In this document: positions 1 to 15,000 of the stretch, piece by piece | Position numbering within the stretch: the first letter of the stretch is position 1 | Layout: every line of letters starts with the position of its first letter | Translations under genes and position numbers: made by a program | Notes under the pieces: model-generated | The model's input: the letters and a program-made list of their open reading frames with translations, nothing else | The model's database searches: none | What the model was told of the DNA's origin: nothing | Assembly (NCBI GenBank): GCA_947462335.1 | Contig: OX381704.1 | Coordinates: 39,863,942 to 39,927,941 of the forward strand | Direction: 5' to 3' | From: Harmothoe impar | Taxonomy: Eukaryota > Annelida > Polychaeta > Phyllodocida > Polynoidae | Length of the DNA stretch: 64,000 nucleotides

Positions 1-32
1 CTCACTCCGCCATCTGGTGTATGGAAACCACG
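1..32 (+). CDS. EML: EML partial exon at the window edge
   Basis: The first 32 bases read HSAIWCMETT in the frame that continues into the next exon (EPVHSLCFHP), and a GTGAGG donor follows at 33. The H..(L/I)W pattern before a propeller strand fits the WD40 repeat end expected here in EML proteins. It is too short to prove alone; the support is the phase-0 match to the next exon and the good donor. Confidence 0.6.
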
Positions 33-3000
33 GTGAGGCACCAGTCTCTTGTCTTTATATAATTCATTTGCTTTATTTCCTAACTAGCAGGCAGTATTAC
101 ATGTACTGCCATGGTAGATGTGCAGAAAATAACCCATGTTTCGGCTGATGATTTTCTCAACTAAAAAGAATCACACTTTTTGTAGACTATGAAACTAGCA
201 CCATGCAGTAATAAATGAAATCGACCCACCTGTGCATATATGGAAGGCAGTATACATGATAGAGTTGAGTGTATCATGGAGATGGTGTTATCTGACATGG
301 TGTGTGTGCTGTTTGCCCCCTGCAGGAGCCCGTCCACAGCCTGTGCTTCCACCCGGAGGGGAACCTCATCGTGGCCGGCACGCAGACCCCCAAGTGGATG
401 GTGGTAGACCTCACCACACGGGACGTCATCTGTACACACACGGACGGCAACGAGCAGATAGAGTGCGTCTCCTACTCCCCAGGTAGGAAGCTGTTCTACA
501 TCTCAGTGTGTCACAATATAAGATACTTGTAACTTTTGTGTTTATGGTAGATGTGAATTAACTGTTACTGGAGTATTGCCTCATTAAAGGCTGTCAGAGA
601 CATGATTCAACAGGAGACGCAGAAGTAGGATTTTTCCTTATAAGAACTACTGGTAGGGCCTACCTTCTACTTGTGAAAGACTTAAATTTGAGAAAGTCTC
701 CTCTGCATAGTCTACATGGGACGTTAAACTACACAAACAAAGCTTCCACCAAAGCTAATGATCTCCTACTTTAACGGAGGTAGTTTAAAACAGGGCGACC
801 ACTTACGGATTATAAGGAATTCCTTAGGGGTGGTGTGTGGTTATACAGGTCATGGTAGTGGGTGCCCCCAATTGTACACAGTCACACTATAGTAGAATGG
901 GAGGACCTGGTGGCTGATAGCAGCACTAATCTTTGACTTGTTACTTTCAGACGGTAGCTATCTGGCACTGGGCTCCAGAGACAACTTCATCTACGTGTAC
1001 CAGGTGTCTGAACTAGGCCGCAAGTACAGCCGGATCGGCAGGTGCTCTGTAAGTAACTTCTCTCATTAAATCCACCCTGAATATTATATTCGTCCATTAT
1101 TTGAAATATAAAAGAGTGATAACTTACCCAAAGTCCAGTATATATCGCAGCTGTAAAAGAACCAATACTGATACTGATGGTTATACTCTGATCATGGTTC
1201 GGCTGTCGTTACTTTGCAACTACAACACTTTTCACATTATTACATATCAAGCAGAATCATGTACCATCATATCGGTACATTTGATCATGTTAAACTGTCA
1301 AAGTTCGATTTAGCATTAAAGGGGAAAATACAATATGTTTCTGTTATGCTTGATTCTCAGGGACACTCCAGCTTTGTAACGCACATCGACTGGTCGTCAG
1401 ATAGCCAGTACATAATGAGTAACTCAGGGGACTACGAACTACTCTTCTGTAAGTGTACCAACATATCATAACCTATTGCATAACATTTTAGAAGCCGATT
1501 AGATACCTCTCAGGGGTGTGAAATGTCCGCGAAAACGCGGAAATCCGCGTTTTTTATCCTCACAGAGACAGTTCCTGAGATTTGTCCAGATCCAATGAGA
1601 AATTTATTTCCCTTTATGTAGGGGGGGGGGGGACTTGGAAGTATTTTCAAACCAGAACACCAAAATACATGAAATTTCACCAGTCTGCTCTTACATTTTC
1701 AAAATTTTCTTGGGGGGCATGCCCCCAAACCCCCTAGAAATGTTAAAGTATATAATTTGCAAGGGTTTGGAGTCCCATCGTCACTTCAAGCAGCATCTCC
1801 AGCGGAAACCATTTTTTTCATTTCACACCCCTGACCTCTATACTGTATACATAACTGTATGAATACAGAGATGCTTAATAAAAATCGACTTTGCTCTATC
1901 TCCCGATGATCCTTAATTTGTTCGCTACTCCCTCCTACATCTCCAAGTGATCCATTTGCCCCTTCCTCCTACATCTCCCCGTCATCCATTCTCCCCTTCC
2001 TCCTACATCTCCCCGTCATCCATTCATCCCTCCCTACTACATCTCCCGCTCATCCTTCATCTGTTCGACCCTCCCTTCTATATCTCCCCATTATCCATTT
2101 GTCCCTGCCTTCTACATCTCCCCTTCATCTATTCCTCCCTTCCTCCTACATCTCCCCATCATCCATTCGTCCCTCCCTCCTACATCTCCCCGTCATCCAT
2201 TTGTCCCTGCCTCCTACATCTCCCCGTCAACCATTCGTCCCTCCCTCCTACATCCTCCCGTCATCCATTTGTCCCTCCCTCCCACATCTCCCCTTCATCT
2301 ATTCCTCCCTTCCTCCTACATCTCCCCATCATCCATTCGTCCCTCCCTCCTACATCTCCCCGTCATCCATTCCTCCCTCCCTCCTACATCTCCCCGTCAT
2401 CCATTCCTCCCTTCCTCTTACATCTCCACGTCATCTATTTCTCCCTCCCTCCTACATGTCTGCATCATCCCTCCCTACTACATCTTCCCGTCATCCATTC
2501 CTCCCTTCCTCCTACATCTCCACATCATCTATACCTCCCTTCCTCCTACATCTCCACATCATCCATTCCTCCCTCCCTACTACATCCTCCCGTCATTCCT
2601 TCCTCCCTTCCTCCTACATCTCCATGTCATCTATTCCTCCCTCCCTCCTACATCTCCACATCATCCATTCCTCCCTCCCTACTACATCTCCCCGTCATCC
2701 ATTTTTCCCTTCCTCCGACATCTCCACATCATCTATTCCTCCCTCCCTCCTACATCATCCATTCCTCCCTCCCTACTAAATCTCCCCGTCATCTATTCCT
2801 CCCTTCCTCCTACATCTCCACGTCATCAATTCCTCCCTCCCTCCTACATCTCCCTGTCATCCGTTTTTCCCTCCCTCCTACGTCTTCCCGTCATCCATTT
2901 GTCCCTCCCTCCTACATCTCCCCGTCATCCATTCCTCCCTTGCTCCTACATCTCCACGTCATCTATTCCTCCCTCCGTCCTACATCTCCCCGTCATCCAT

Positions 3001-6000
3001 TTCTCCCTTCCTCTGACATCTCCACATCATCTATTCCTCCCTCCCTACTACATCTCCCCGTCATCTATTCCTCCCTTCCTCCTACATCTCCACGTCATCT
3101 ATTCCTCCCTCCCTCCCTCCTACATCTCCCCGTCATCCGTTCGTCCCTCCCTCCTACATCTCCCAGTCATCCATTCGTCCCTCCCTCCTACATCTCCTTG
3201 TCATCCATTTCTCCCTTCCTCCTACATCTCCACGTCATCTATTCATCCCTCCTTCCTACATCTCCCCGTCATCCATTCCTACCTCCCATCTACATCTTTC
3301 TGTCGTACATTCGTCCGTCCCTGTTACAACCCATCCTGGCATCGTTTGGATAAGTGTTAACGTATTAGAAATACCTTAGGTTTAAAGACATTGTGTGTTG
3401 TTTGTGCAGGGACGGCAGCGACGTGCAGACAGGTGACGGCAGCGTCCAGTCTGCGTGACGTAGAGTGGGCCACCCACACCTGTACACTGGGCTTCAGCAT
3501 GTGTGGTAAGTACTCAGCAACAGCGTCTAGTGCAGCTGCCTTCTTTATAAAAGTACACTGCTACAGCTACTAGACTAGTATAATACGGGGGTGGGGGGGG
3601 GGGGGGGGGGGTATTAGGTACCGATGGGTATATGGAGACTCATTTACAGTCAGCACCGTGTATCACCTATAATTACACCACCACGTTACTTGTAGATGCC
3701 ACTTTTCCTACTTTTGGAGGAATTCCCGCCTTTATTATGTTGCATCTTTGTGTTAAATTGTGTTATTTTCATTGCGGAATGTTCGCCAAAATCATAACAT
3801 TTTTGCTTTATTTAAATTTTACCATGAAGTGACATCTCTGTATTTGTCCCTAAATATATTGACCGATATGAGAATTAGTGCAGCTACAGAACCTGCATGT
3901 AGGCCTTACACCAAAACTTGTGATTCCACACGTTGTGCCTGCAGGTACCTCACAGCCTCGTCATACTATGTGTATCCTGTCATAAACACCTTGTAACAGT
4001 GTCCCCCGCTTTTGATTTATATCTAAAGGTGTAAATAGTAACAGTAAGTACATGTATTTGACCTTCAGCTGTATTAGCCTTCATTAGATCTGTGTCTGTG
4101 TATCACTGATTGTGTGTGCCCTCACACAAACTCACAGTAAAGGGTTATTGTTGGGATGAGTTTAGACAAAGGTACTTGTACGCTATATTATACATACCAC
4201 TCGTTACTTGTTGGGGCACGCTGGACAGTGGCGCCTCCAGATTCGGAGGCTTAAATATTCAAGATCTGTGTAAATATAATGTGGTTAACAGAGTCAGAGT
4301 ATGTACACGGTTTGTATTGGATACATATAAAGAAACCATGAGTATGTGATGACTGACCATATAGTGACGCCACTGTCCAAAGAGTATACACAAGTTTAAC
4401 TAGTGGAATGGCATTTATAAAGTGTCTACAATGTACCTGGGTTGTGTCATAGCAGCAAACATGTTTTATATTTTAGAATTGTGCTTCTCGTTACGATTAC
4501 CATTATATTTTTTCGAGCACAGTCAGTGCTACTTGTCTCAAAAATTGTCTAATATTCAAATTTTATTAGAATATGTGGACAGTTTCACATTTGGTTAATG
4601 TTTATAAAATGAATGTTTACGAAGTACATTGTATGTTTAGCTTTGATTAAAGCAGGTATAACGAGAAAACCTGGTACATGTATTGATAGCTTTACATTTC
4701 AAAGAAACGTGTATGCATTTCACACCACCACACCTTACATTTACATACAATCCTGAATCACAATTCACACACGAAAGTATTTCCAAGTACTAGAAATAAA
4801 CGCAACTAAAGATGGAGTGTGTCAAGGACAATGTACACATAACTACAAGTGCTATCATCTATTCTGCCAACTGTCACATCTCAGCTGTATTTGCTTGTTA
4901 TGTGTTTGTTAATGTCCCGTCTATTGTGCAAGTATTGTAACCTGTCTTGTTATCATTGTTTGTTTGTGTAAAGTTGACAAGAGTTAAAGGGACTAGGTTT
5001 ACAGACATGCAAGTACGTGAACCGATAGGACCCAGGCAGCTTTAATCAAAAAGCTGTTGCAATTGGAAAATACCTCTATTACTCAAAATTTCAGAAATTT
5101 TAGATTGTATACGCCTGATGGAGTTTCTGGTGTTTGGGCGACACATGTAATAACACCTTTCTATGTTGAACACTCTCTGTGACAGTAGAGGGGTCCTCTT
5201 CATTAAAAGAACACAAAAAGTACATCCTCAGATATCATTGATTACGCATTATAAAGCCAAAAATTACACGCAATGACCAATGTTCTAAGCTATTTCCCCA
5301 CATAGCTACTTCTATGGAAGGCATCAATGTCAGTGTAAAAGACTGTGTGGACACATTAAACTTAGTAGGTGGTATCTTTAGGTAGAAGGACATGGATAGG
5401 CGGCATGCATACACGTTGTATCTTGTACAACCAGCACAATTTTACTATACACATCTCTGGGGAACTCAACAGTTTGCCAATGTACTGAAATTCAATGTTC
5501 ATTTAAAGTTGTCAAAGCATTCTATTTGCGTATTTATGTCACTCACACATATGCCATGTTGATGCCCATCTTATGACACCTTATTATCACAACGACTGTT
5601 GGATAGTGCTGTATATACAGACATTGGAAAGAAAAAAAAACTTTGCAAAAAAAACAACACTAAAAAAACATACAGACAGTAGGGTAGAGATACAAAAGAA
5701 ACACAAGAAAGCAACAATATAGAGACATTAGGGTAGAGATAGACATGTTGAGTTGTAACATGTAGATGTGTGGTGTAACTCTGTGTGTGTGATTGCAGGT
5801 ATCTGGCCGGACGGTGCGGACGGCACGGACGTTAACGCTGTGGGGCGCTCGAACAACAAGATGATGGCCGCTACAGGGGATGACTTCGGCAAGGTCAACC
5901 TGTACGCCTACCCCTGCCACCAACCTAAGGTAGGTTTTACCCTTTGAATTTCTGAGAACCAATTCTGTCAAAGGGTTTGTGCTCTGACATTTTAGAAAAT

Positions 6001-9000
6001 CTCGTTTATGGAGGGGCACTTCATAAAGTGGCACTCTTATCAGTTGTCTAAGTCTAATACATGTAGTCATCTAACTAGTAATTCATTCTTGATGAGTGCA
6101 CCTCTTGAACAGCAAAACGTCATTGGCGGATCTCCGATCATGAATACGTGAACAAACTGGCTTCTTTCTAGCACGATTGCGTGCTAGATGTTAGCATTAA
6201 TAAAACATGACTTCACTACTACTAAGTGCTAGTGTTACCTACAGTGTTGGAATGGCTGTTTTTTAAGGCTGCCCGACATGTCGGTGCACGCTATGCGTCT
6301 ATCAAGGCTGCCCGTGTGTACACACTGACATCTGAAATAACCTGATCTATGCCACAAGACCATCAGACTGATCTCCATCTGAGGGTCTCAGTATGACTGG
6401 GGTAGGAGAGGGAAGGCCGGGGGAAAGGGCATGCAGTGGGGGATCCATGGGGGTAGCCTGGGGGCACGTGCCCACTCCCCTCTAGACTGGCCCAGCCTGA
6501 CCCTGGATGGGAACGCTAGTGGGAGTGGCCAGGGCAGGGAGTCCAGCCTAACTCCCCTCCCCCCTAATTTTTTTTTATTTGCAGTTTTACTTTGATACAA
6601 ACATACGTATATTAGTATATAGTGCGGCTTATACGAGAGTTTTTGATAATATTGCAATTTTCAGGATCCCTGTGCGGCTTTTAGAATTTTCCCAAAGTCT
6701 AGGTGCGGCTTATACACGCTGTAGTATCCCTGCAAACCTGGGGTCCTGTAACTTGGACACCCACGCTACTTGCAGATATAGCGTAGGTATCATATAACTC
6801 CGACCTTGACATCATAAGTGTGGAATACACAGTATTAATATGTGTATTGAACTGTCAGACTGTAAGATCCCTTTGAAGTTGAATGTGTATTCGGAAATTA
6901 TTTCCGAATACACAAGGTCCGGGCATGCTTTTAATCCCTTAATTGGTGGTAATTAGTGGATGTGTATTAGGCTGACCCTGTCCTAAGCAGTCTATGTAGC
7001 CATCCAATCAGAAATGGATCCGCTTTCGCTCCATTATCTCATTAACATATCTATATGATGCTAAGGCCAATCTCGCTCCGAGTCTAGGCCTTAGTACCGC
7101 AAGGGTACACTGAGTTAGGGGTCCTGGTATGGTCCTATTGGTATCCCGTTCTAACACCAGGGGGCGTATGCGTGCCGCACCCTCACACGGCGCTTATTTT
7201 GATGCAGTGCCTCGCTATGTGCCGCGGGGGGGGGGGGAGGTAATGGTCTAATCGATGCCGCACGAGCAGCACTGGAGCGGCTGCCAGCAGCGGCCAGCAC
7301 CTAGATGAAGGGGCACAGGGAGGAGGGGGAGGAGAGGGGGGGTTCTACTCTATGAGGGCGTAAACACGGCCAGGCCTATGGGACCCGTTATGTGGGACGT
7401 GTTAGATAGATCCTTTGCCCTTATTCCCACCAACACCCCATACGGCTGTATCACAGTGCTGCACTACCTCAGTCCTACTGCAGGACGTACAGGGGGTGTA
7501 AGGTAGTAGGGTGCCAGCTGTGCATATAGTAATGCAGTCAGCACACAAGCAAAAGGATCTTTACGAAGCTATTAATGGCACCTAGAGTAGGCTAGCCCTA
7601 TAAATGAACAATTTAGTTTATGCTCCAAATTATTCCAGCCCAATGAAGATGACTTAACCTACCCAAAAAATATAATAACATTGCATTTCTCGATTTAGGC
7701 ATACATCGTGTTGTATATATGATTATGTGTACAGTGTATTGGGCTAATATAGACATGTACAGGTGTGCTCCATACGACCAGCTCAGTTGTCGCTGTGTAG
7801 CGGGGAGGGGCGGTGATACATGGCGGCTGTTGGTCTACTGCAGATAGCACTGCAGTGAGCTGCTCTGCCCGTCACCATGACTACCTGCTGCTCACAGGGA
7901 CGGTGGTTGGAACAGGTTGATGTGTGGTCACGGTGTAAAGGCCCTACACAAGGCCTACTGTATGGCCATAGACCCCTAAATTCGACCTGGCGATATGGGA
8001 CTTTATGGGGCGTACTGAGTAACATGGGATAGAAGGAATAAATAGATATTGACATGGGCCATGGAACATTTCTTAAGATTGATATTGCGATACGGGGATA
8101 TCTTAAAATCGACATGGTGACATAAGCATCTCTTACGATGGGCAGGGGACATGCAGACCCCCAATAAAGGGCCCTTACTATACGTGAACCCATCATACAA
8201 TATCCTACAATACTGTACAATACTGGCTATGTACTACTTGCTTATTATACGTGAACCCAGTATACAGTATTGGCTATGTAGTACATGTGCATGTTAGGAG
8301 GACCGGGTAGGGTGAGATACAGGACCTACTGTACTACATTGTGGTTATATAAGACATATGGGGTACATGGATGGGCCCTGTGTAACAGCCGTCCGTCACC
8401 ACTGACGCTCCCTCACGTCCTGTGTGACCTTCACCCAGCCTGCTGCTGCTGCTACTGCTGCTACCTCCGATGCTGCTGCTGCTGCCGCCTCTAATGCTGC
8501 TGCTGCTGTGGGCCCACCACTGGCCGCCCTTAGCAGTACACGACTGTAAAGTGAAGGAGACCACAGCACGCCCTGTCTAACCTCATCTGGATCACTACCA
8601 CCTCCTAAAGGTGCCTGCTACAACATATGGTGGTAGCCAGGCAGCCTCCTCCTGTGGCCGATGTGTGTAGCTTAATGTGCTCATCCCTCCCCATGATGTT
8701 AACAGCTACCAGTGTCCGGGTACCATGTGTATCCCGGACCCACTCTGTTACAATACATTATCCCAAAACTGTACAGCAAACTCGTCATATTCTAAAATGT
8801 TTAGCAGTAAATTGGAGGGTAATCATAAGGAAATAAAACTGAAATATATGTGGTAATTATCTGAGGAAATCCTCACCACCCACATTATTCTTTGATAAAA
8901 ACAAGCATGTGGATTAGTGGGTATTTACAATTATGGCGGCTTGTTGAGTGGCAATTAGGATGCTCTTGGTCCATGGGAGATGAGTGCCGGATACAGTGGC

Positions 9001-12000
9001 CTGCTCATCTAATATGAGTACAGCTGTAATTCAAGTAGAGGAGCTGCTCGGCGGCCGGCCGGCCCGTCCGGCAGAGCAGCTCACCCAATATTTAATGTGG
9101 CTGCTCCCCGATGTTTGAAGGTGACTTTGACACCCAATTGTCTGCAACTCCTTCATCCCACAGTTTGATCTAATAGAGCCGTCTATGCTATAGGATTATA
9201 TCAGAGGACGGCCTGTGTACCTGGTGCTGCCGCTGCTGCTTGTGCCATTTGTGTAACTCAGCCTCGCCATAATTACCATTGGCGAGCAGCCGGAAGCGAT
9301 CAATCCACCCAGCCTAACGAAGCAATTGTGTTTTCTATTTGTGCTGCTTTTTTTTCGTGGTGTGTCTATTAGTTGTTAGAGTGGTGTCCCTGGATTTAAA
9401 GTGTTCCTTCATGAATGAATGTACAGACTAATCTGCCTCTGTCACTCGGGTATGGTATGTTCATAAAGGGCAGAGAACGGCTGGCAAAGGCCATGCATTC
9501 CCTTTCATATGGTAATCTTGGTGTCTCCACAACGCTTCCACAAACCACTTACTAAAGGCATTGCCGCTTTCACGTCACTGGTATTGCTCGGCTCTTATCA
9601 GGGCGAATTCCTGTTTAGATTAACAATTACCATTTTGTACCACACGAGCTACATTTTTGTGAGCTTATCTAAACAACATGGAAGCCACTGAGAAAATATA
9701 GGAATGCCGGTCTCAAATTCAACGTAACGTTATTATAAAGGTGCCTTTACACCATCAGATATTGAATATTGTAGAAAAACGTTTGCACCAGCATCTTTGA
9801 ATAGCTGTCATTACAAGGCAGGCTCCTTCAATAAGTGCAGTGAGTGGGCCCTGGAGTTTGGTGCAGGGAAGGCTGCCCATCTTTAATACCAGCAGCACGC
9901 TAGGTGAGGGTGCTTACACCTTATTGCAGACACTATCGACCAGCACACAGTTACTGTGGGTGTCTTTGGTTCCCCTCTGTGTAACCTTGTCAGGAAGGGG
10001 AAGATGGCCGCCAAGTTGGGGAAGCAGAAATGTGTGACGTCAACGGGTCTTTCAGGGATTAGATTGTCTGCTCCTCCTCCTGCGCCTTAACCCTTCCCTC
10101 CCCACTGGGTGCACCTTAACCCTCCCCTCCCCGCCGTGTGCACCCCCCAGCACCCCTCTGTGTGCACAATAACCCTCCCAATCCTGCTGTGTGCATCTTA
10201 ACCCTCTCCACCCTGCCATGTGCACCTTAACCCTCCCCACCCCACCATGTGCACCTTAACCCTCCCCAGCAGCTGTGTGCACCTTCCTTAACCCTGTCCA
10301 CCCCGCCATGTGCACCACTCTGTGTACACATTAACCCTTCCCACCCCACCATGTGCACCTTAACCCTCCCCACCCCATCCTGTGTGCACCTTATCCCTCC
10401 CCACCCACTGTGTGCACCTTAACCCTTCCCACCCCACCATGTGCACCTTATCCCTCCCCACCCACTGTGTGCACCTTAACCCTTCCCACCCCTCCATGTG
10501 CATCTTAACCCTCCCCCACCCTGCCATGTGCACCTTAGCCCTCCCCACCCGCCAGGTGCACCTTAACCCTCATCACCCCGCCATGTGCATCTTAACCCTC
10601 CCACCCCGCCTTGTGCACCTTAACCCTCCCACCCCGCCTTGTGCACCTTAACCCTCCCACCCCACCTTGTGCACCTTAACCCTCCCACCCTGCCTTGTGC
10701 ACCTACCCACCATATGCACCTTAACCCTCCCCACCCCGCCGTGTGCACCTTAACCCTCCCCACCCTGCTGTGTGCACCTTAACCCTCCCCACCCTGCTGT
10801 GTGCACCTTAACCCTCCCCACCCTGCCGTGTGCACCTTAACCCTTCCCACCCGCCAGGTGCACCTTAACCCTCCCACCCCGCCTTGTGCATCTTAACCCT
10901 CCCCACCCTGCCGTGTGCACCTTAACCCTTCCCACGCTGTTGTGTGCACCTTAACCCTCCCCACCCCGCTGTGTGCACCTTAACCCTCCCCACCCCACAG
11001 TGTGTACCTTAACCCTCCCCACCCCGCCGTGTGCACCTTAACCCTCTCCACCCCGCCATGTCCCCTCTTGCGGATTATAAGATCATAAGAACCTGAAATA
11101 AAGCAAACATGTGGAAGGAGCTAGGACCACATTATACTATAGTGGCAGCAAACATACCAGGCAGTCAATATATCGACCCCCCATGTATATAATGGTTGAT
11201 CTGATCCTGATTACCGATAAATACAAAACACATTTAGTAGAGTGTCATTGTGGCAAGGGCGGCAGACTATAGTGGGAATTAGTCTTGCAGACCTGGCATT
11301 GATTAGCGTCACGGGGGGTCTCACCTTGTCGTCATTGTCTGCTAGCTCCTCATAACGCTGGTTAATGTATTGCCACCCATAGTGCCCATAGTAAAGTCGG
11401 ATGTCATTAGTACTTCTAAGTATGTTATAGGTTATGGATGTCAGTAGGCGAATCACTCTCCCTAGTCTCGTTATCATCTGCTACTACTGGTACTACATGT
11501 ACTTAGACTTACTGGGAGAGTGTAGTCGAATAATACCGCGATGGACGGTCATGGATCCTGTTTTTCCTAGTGTATGCTGCTTATATATGATGGTCTACAC
11601 AATATGGTACACATGATTAAGTATGGTTTGCCATTCCGTTTCAAAGGACGATGTACGCACTGAAAACCCTAGCCCTATGGAAAGGTCCTCAGTGCAGATG
11701 ACTGGGGGTGATCATTCCCAGTTGATCACCTGAAGTCATCACAGTGATGACCTTAGGTGATCAACTTGAGGACATAATTTTGCCACTAGATGGCTCTACT
11801 ATACAACAATGTAACATACAGCCCATGCTCTAGGGGATCTATTGATTAATACCTATAATAATCCTGATCAAATAAGGATATAAACTGGAGGATATAAAGA
11901 ATACTATCATACTATCAAGCTAAGTAATTTAAAAGATGATTGTGGCAGAATTACCAAAAGCCTAGATGTGTATAGACATAGACACCTTTTTGACTCAGGG

Positions 12001-15000
12001 TTTAATTAACCCTGAGTAATATACACCTACTAATTTTGCATTTTAAGACAATTTTGTGACATAGGAGAATCGTTGTATTTTGGTTATCATTCGAGATAGA
12101 CAAAAGCGGAAAAAAACATGAGATATTCAAGGTCGGGGGACAGCATTTTCCGCAATTTTTTTTCAAAAAATCTCAATTTTTCTTGAAGAAATTGAACTGC
12201 GATCTTCACGAATTTATTTCTCTCTTTCACTATTATGGAAATGTAGTAAAAAAAAGCTACCACCTCCATGGGCCTCCATAGGCTGCAAGGCATTAAGTTT
12301 TTGGGTGCAAGATAGAAATGACATTTTGAGCGAATTTGCCCGTATTTCTCTCTTTCTACCCCCAAAGCGGGCAAAAACTGGGCACATTCTACCGCCAGGA
12401 ACTATGGAACAAGTCACATCCACTCTATATCTATATGTTAACAGATAGCGGTTATGATACAGATAGCGAATGTACACCAGGGGCGGGGGGACAGGGGATG
12501 GACGGCAAAGGCATGGACGCGTAACACACGCCACCCTGTAGCCGACCGACACGGCGAAATGGAAACGGTGATGGTGTCGCTGCTGATGCTCCGATCGACT
12601 CGCTTTACGGCTGAGACGTAAAACAGCGGTTACGCGCTGCTGGGCGCTGACGCCGACAGCCACCTGCTCGCCCCCAGCCACCTGCTTTCCCACAGCCACC
12701 TGCTCACCTACAGCCACCACCTGGAATTTGATTATATATGACTTCCAATATATGAAATTAGGGTAGCTTTTTCTGGCGATTACGATTCTGCTGTCAGAAA
12801 TGAGAAATAATGTATTGTACTCAAATTAGATCACTCATTCGAATTCATTTCTGATGCCAGAATTGACAGATTACCCTGAGTCATCTGTGAGGCCACTCAC
12901 ACACTCCATTTTTTGTCTATGAAACCATTATTACAAATGGAAGGAGTGACTGTTGCTTGTTACATACACACACATGCCTTTATATGGTGCCTGTTATAAG
13001 GAATGGCCATGCTAGGCATATGATTAGGAGGGGTAATTATAACAGTATCTCTAAATACCACTTCATAATGAAGACAGATCAAAAACTGTACGACAGTCAT
13101 CAGATTGACTACTCAGGGTTATCATATTGATGACTCTGTGTCCTATTAGATCTTGCATAAAAGGTAATCAATATGATGACCCTGGGTCCTCACATATGAT
13201 CACTCTAAAGAGGACCAGGTACTCCGCCAGGGCACCATCAATATGATCACCCTAAGGTCATCACTACTGATCACCTTATGGGCCTTAGGGTTTTCAGTGC
13301 GTGGCCTGTAAAGTGATATGTGATTTAGCAGGAATGTGTATGCTATGTGCATAGACACAAAAGAGATATATTGGCTCTGAATAAATGCGGGTGTTGTCAA
13401 CATATTTAGTTGGTACTCGCTTGTAGTATAGTATCATAGATGTATTTTGCTGAGGCCGATATGATTTCACAAGAGGATACTGTGTCGGGATAACAAAGGC
13501 ACATAGGGGTGGGGGAGGAGGAGGGCATAACCAAATTTACTATATGGTTCTATACTGGGAAACAGGAAGCAATGCTTCCCTTCTGTGGATCTCGATTACA
13601 ATTGTAGTTCACAGCACTTTATGTAGAAAGCAATAAGATATGGCCCCCTGTACGACATTGACAAAGAAACCATCACCGAAACAAGTTGGGTCCAGTTCAC
13701 CTTCCTTTGCTGGATGATTACATCATAATCAAATGTATGTAGGGTGCCTCTCACTGGGGACCTGCATTGATCCTGGGGAAAAAAAGCCATAAAAGTTTAA
13801 GATCAATGAGCGTGTCCTTTGGTATTGATATCTACACCAGGCCACTAGACAAGGCCAGGAGACCATCAGGCCAAAAACTACCTGTGTTTACCGGATATTA
13901 AATGACCTTATCAGTACTGCACCACTTTGTTTTTCTACTATTTTTCTATTAGCCATATGAGTACTTAACCTTCAACCAGTCAGGAGACAACATGTAGCAA
14001 AGTTATGATATCACAAGACAATAGAACGGATGCTACATAATGTACTGGTTGAGAGCCCAGCCGCCAGTACAGGTGAGGGCTGGCGGGCACACAGGTGCAC
14101 GACTCAGGTGTGGGCATTGACGTGCAGCTATCGCCTTACCTAGCGGGTGGCACCAGGGAGCTGATCTAGTTGCAGCTTCTCAGCTCGACGTTTGTAGTAG
14201 CATGGGTAATGACGAGCTGCCCCAAGGTCCTGCTTGCCGTTCCACCTGGCGCCGCCGGGCAAGGTGACCTTCCTGCCGCAGGGGCTGAGGCACCGGTTAC
14301 TGTAGACGACACTTCCTGCTCTATAGTATAACATAGTGTAACCTGCACAGCCAGGGACGGGTCCAAGATTTTGAAAGTGGGGGGAGGGGGGCATTGTTAA
14401 TATTACTAAAATTGATGTATTTAAAAAAACACAAATTGTTGGTCAATAGTGGGGGTCCTGCCCCCTAAATCCGCGCCTGACAGCCGACACCATGTACTAC
14501 CGGCAGAGCCATAGTGAACACCGCCCATTCACGCATTCGATTACATGTACAATGTAGCTCTATGTACCCGTAGTACATAGAGCTAATGGATAGAGCTAAT
14601 AGATTATGTGCTCTATTAAATGTGAATAGCGCGAACAGTATCCGCTATACATAGTAGAGCACAGAATATACAATTTGTACTGAGCCAGCCATGGATGCAA
14701 ATTTCAATTGTAGTTGCTACTGATATATAGTTAAAAATACACACAATAAAATGAAACCAATATAAATCTGTTATCAGACAATGTTATCCTAGAATACATC
14801 TCTTTGACGTGGTCGCCATGCGGGGTGGTTGATATTAAGATCGGCTTACAATAGCTGCAGCCTGTGATGCTCTATGATAATTCATGCCGCCACACAGGCC
14901 CATTTACAGCGCGGCCGCTGCTACATGTTTGGTCCCGTTATGGCTTATATATCGTGTCATTGGCCGTTTATAGTAGCTCTCAGTGCCAATTCAAGTACAT

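Noticed and set aside
1947..3360. 468-, 363- and 226-codon open frames of Ser/Pro/His-rich sequence
   Set aside because: All three forward frames are open at once because a 34-bp C/T-only repeat lacks stop codons. No unique N- or C-terminal domain; it lies inside an EML intron.
7500..7516. let-7 microRNA gene
   Set aside because: GTAAGGTAGTAGGGTGCC differs from let-7 at the 5' seed start and in the GGTTG continuation. Kept only as a weak hairpin observation.
10070..11060. Interstitial telomeric repeat
   Set aside because: Each 29-bp unit has only one TAACCCT; there is no run of TTAGGG/CCCTAA.
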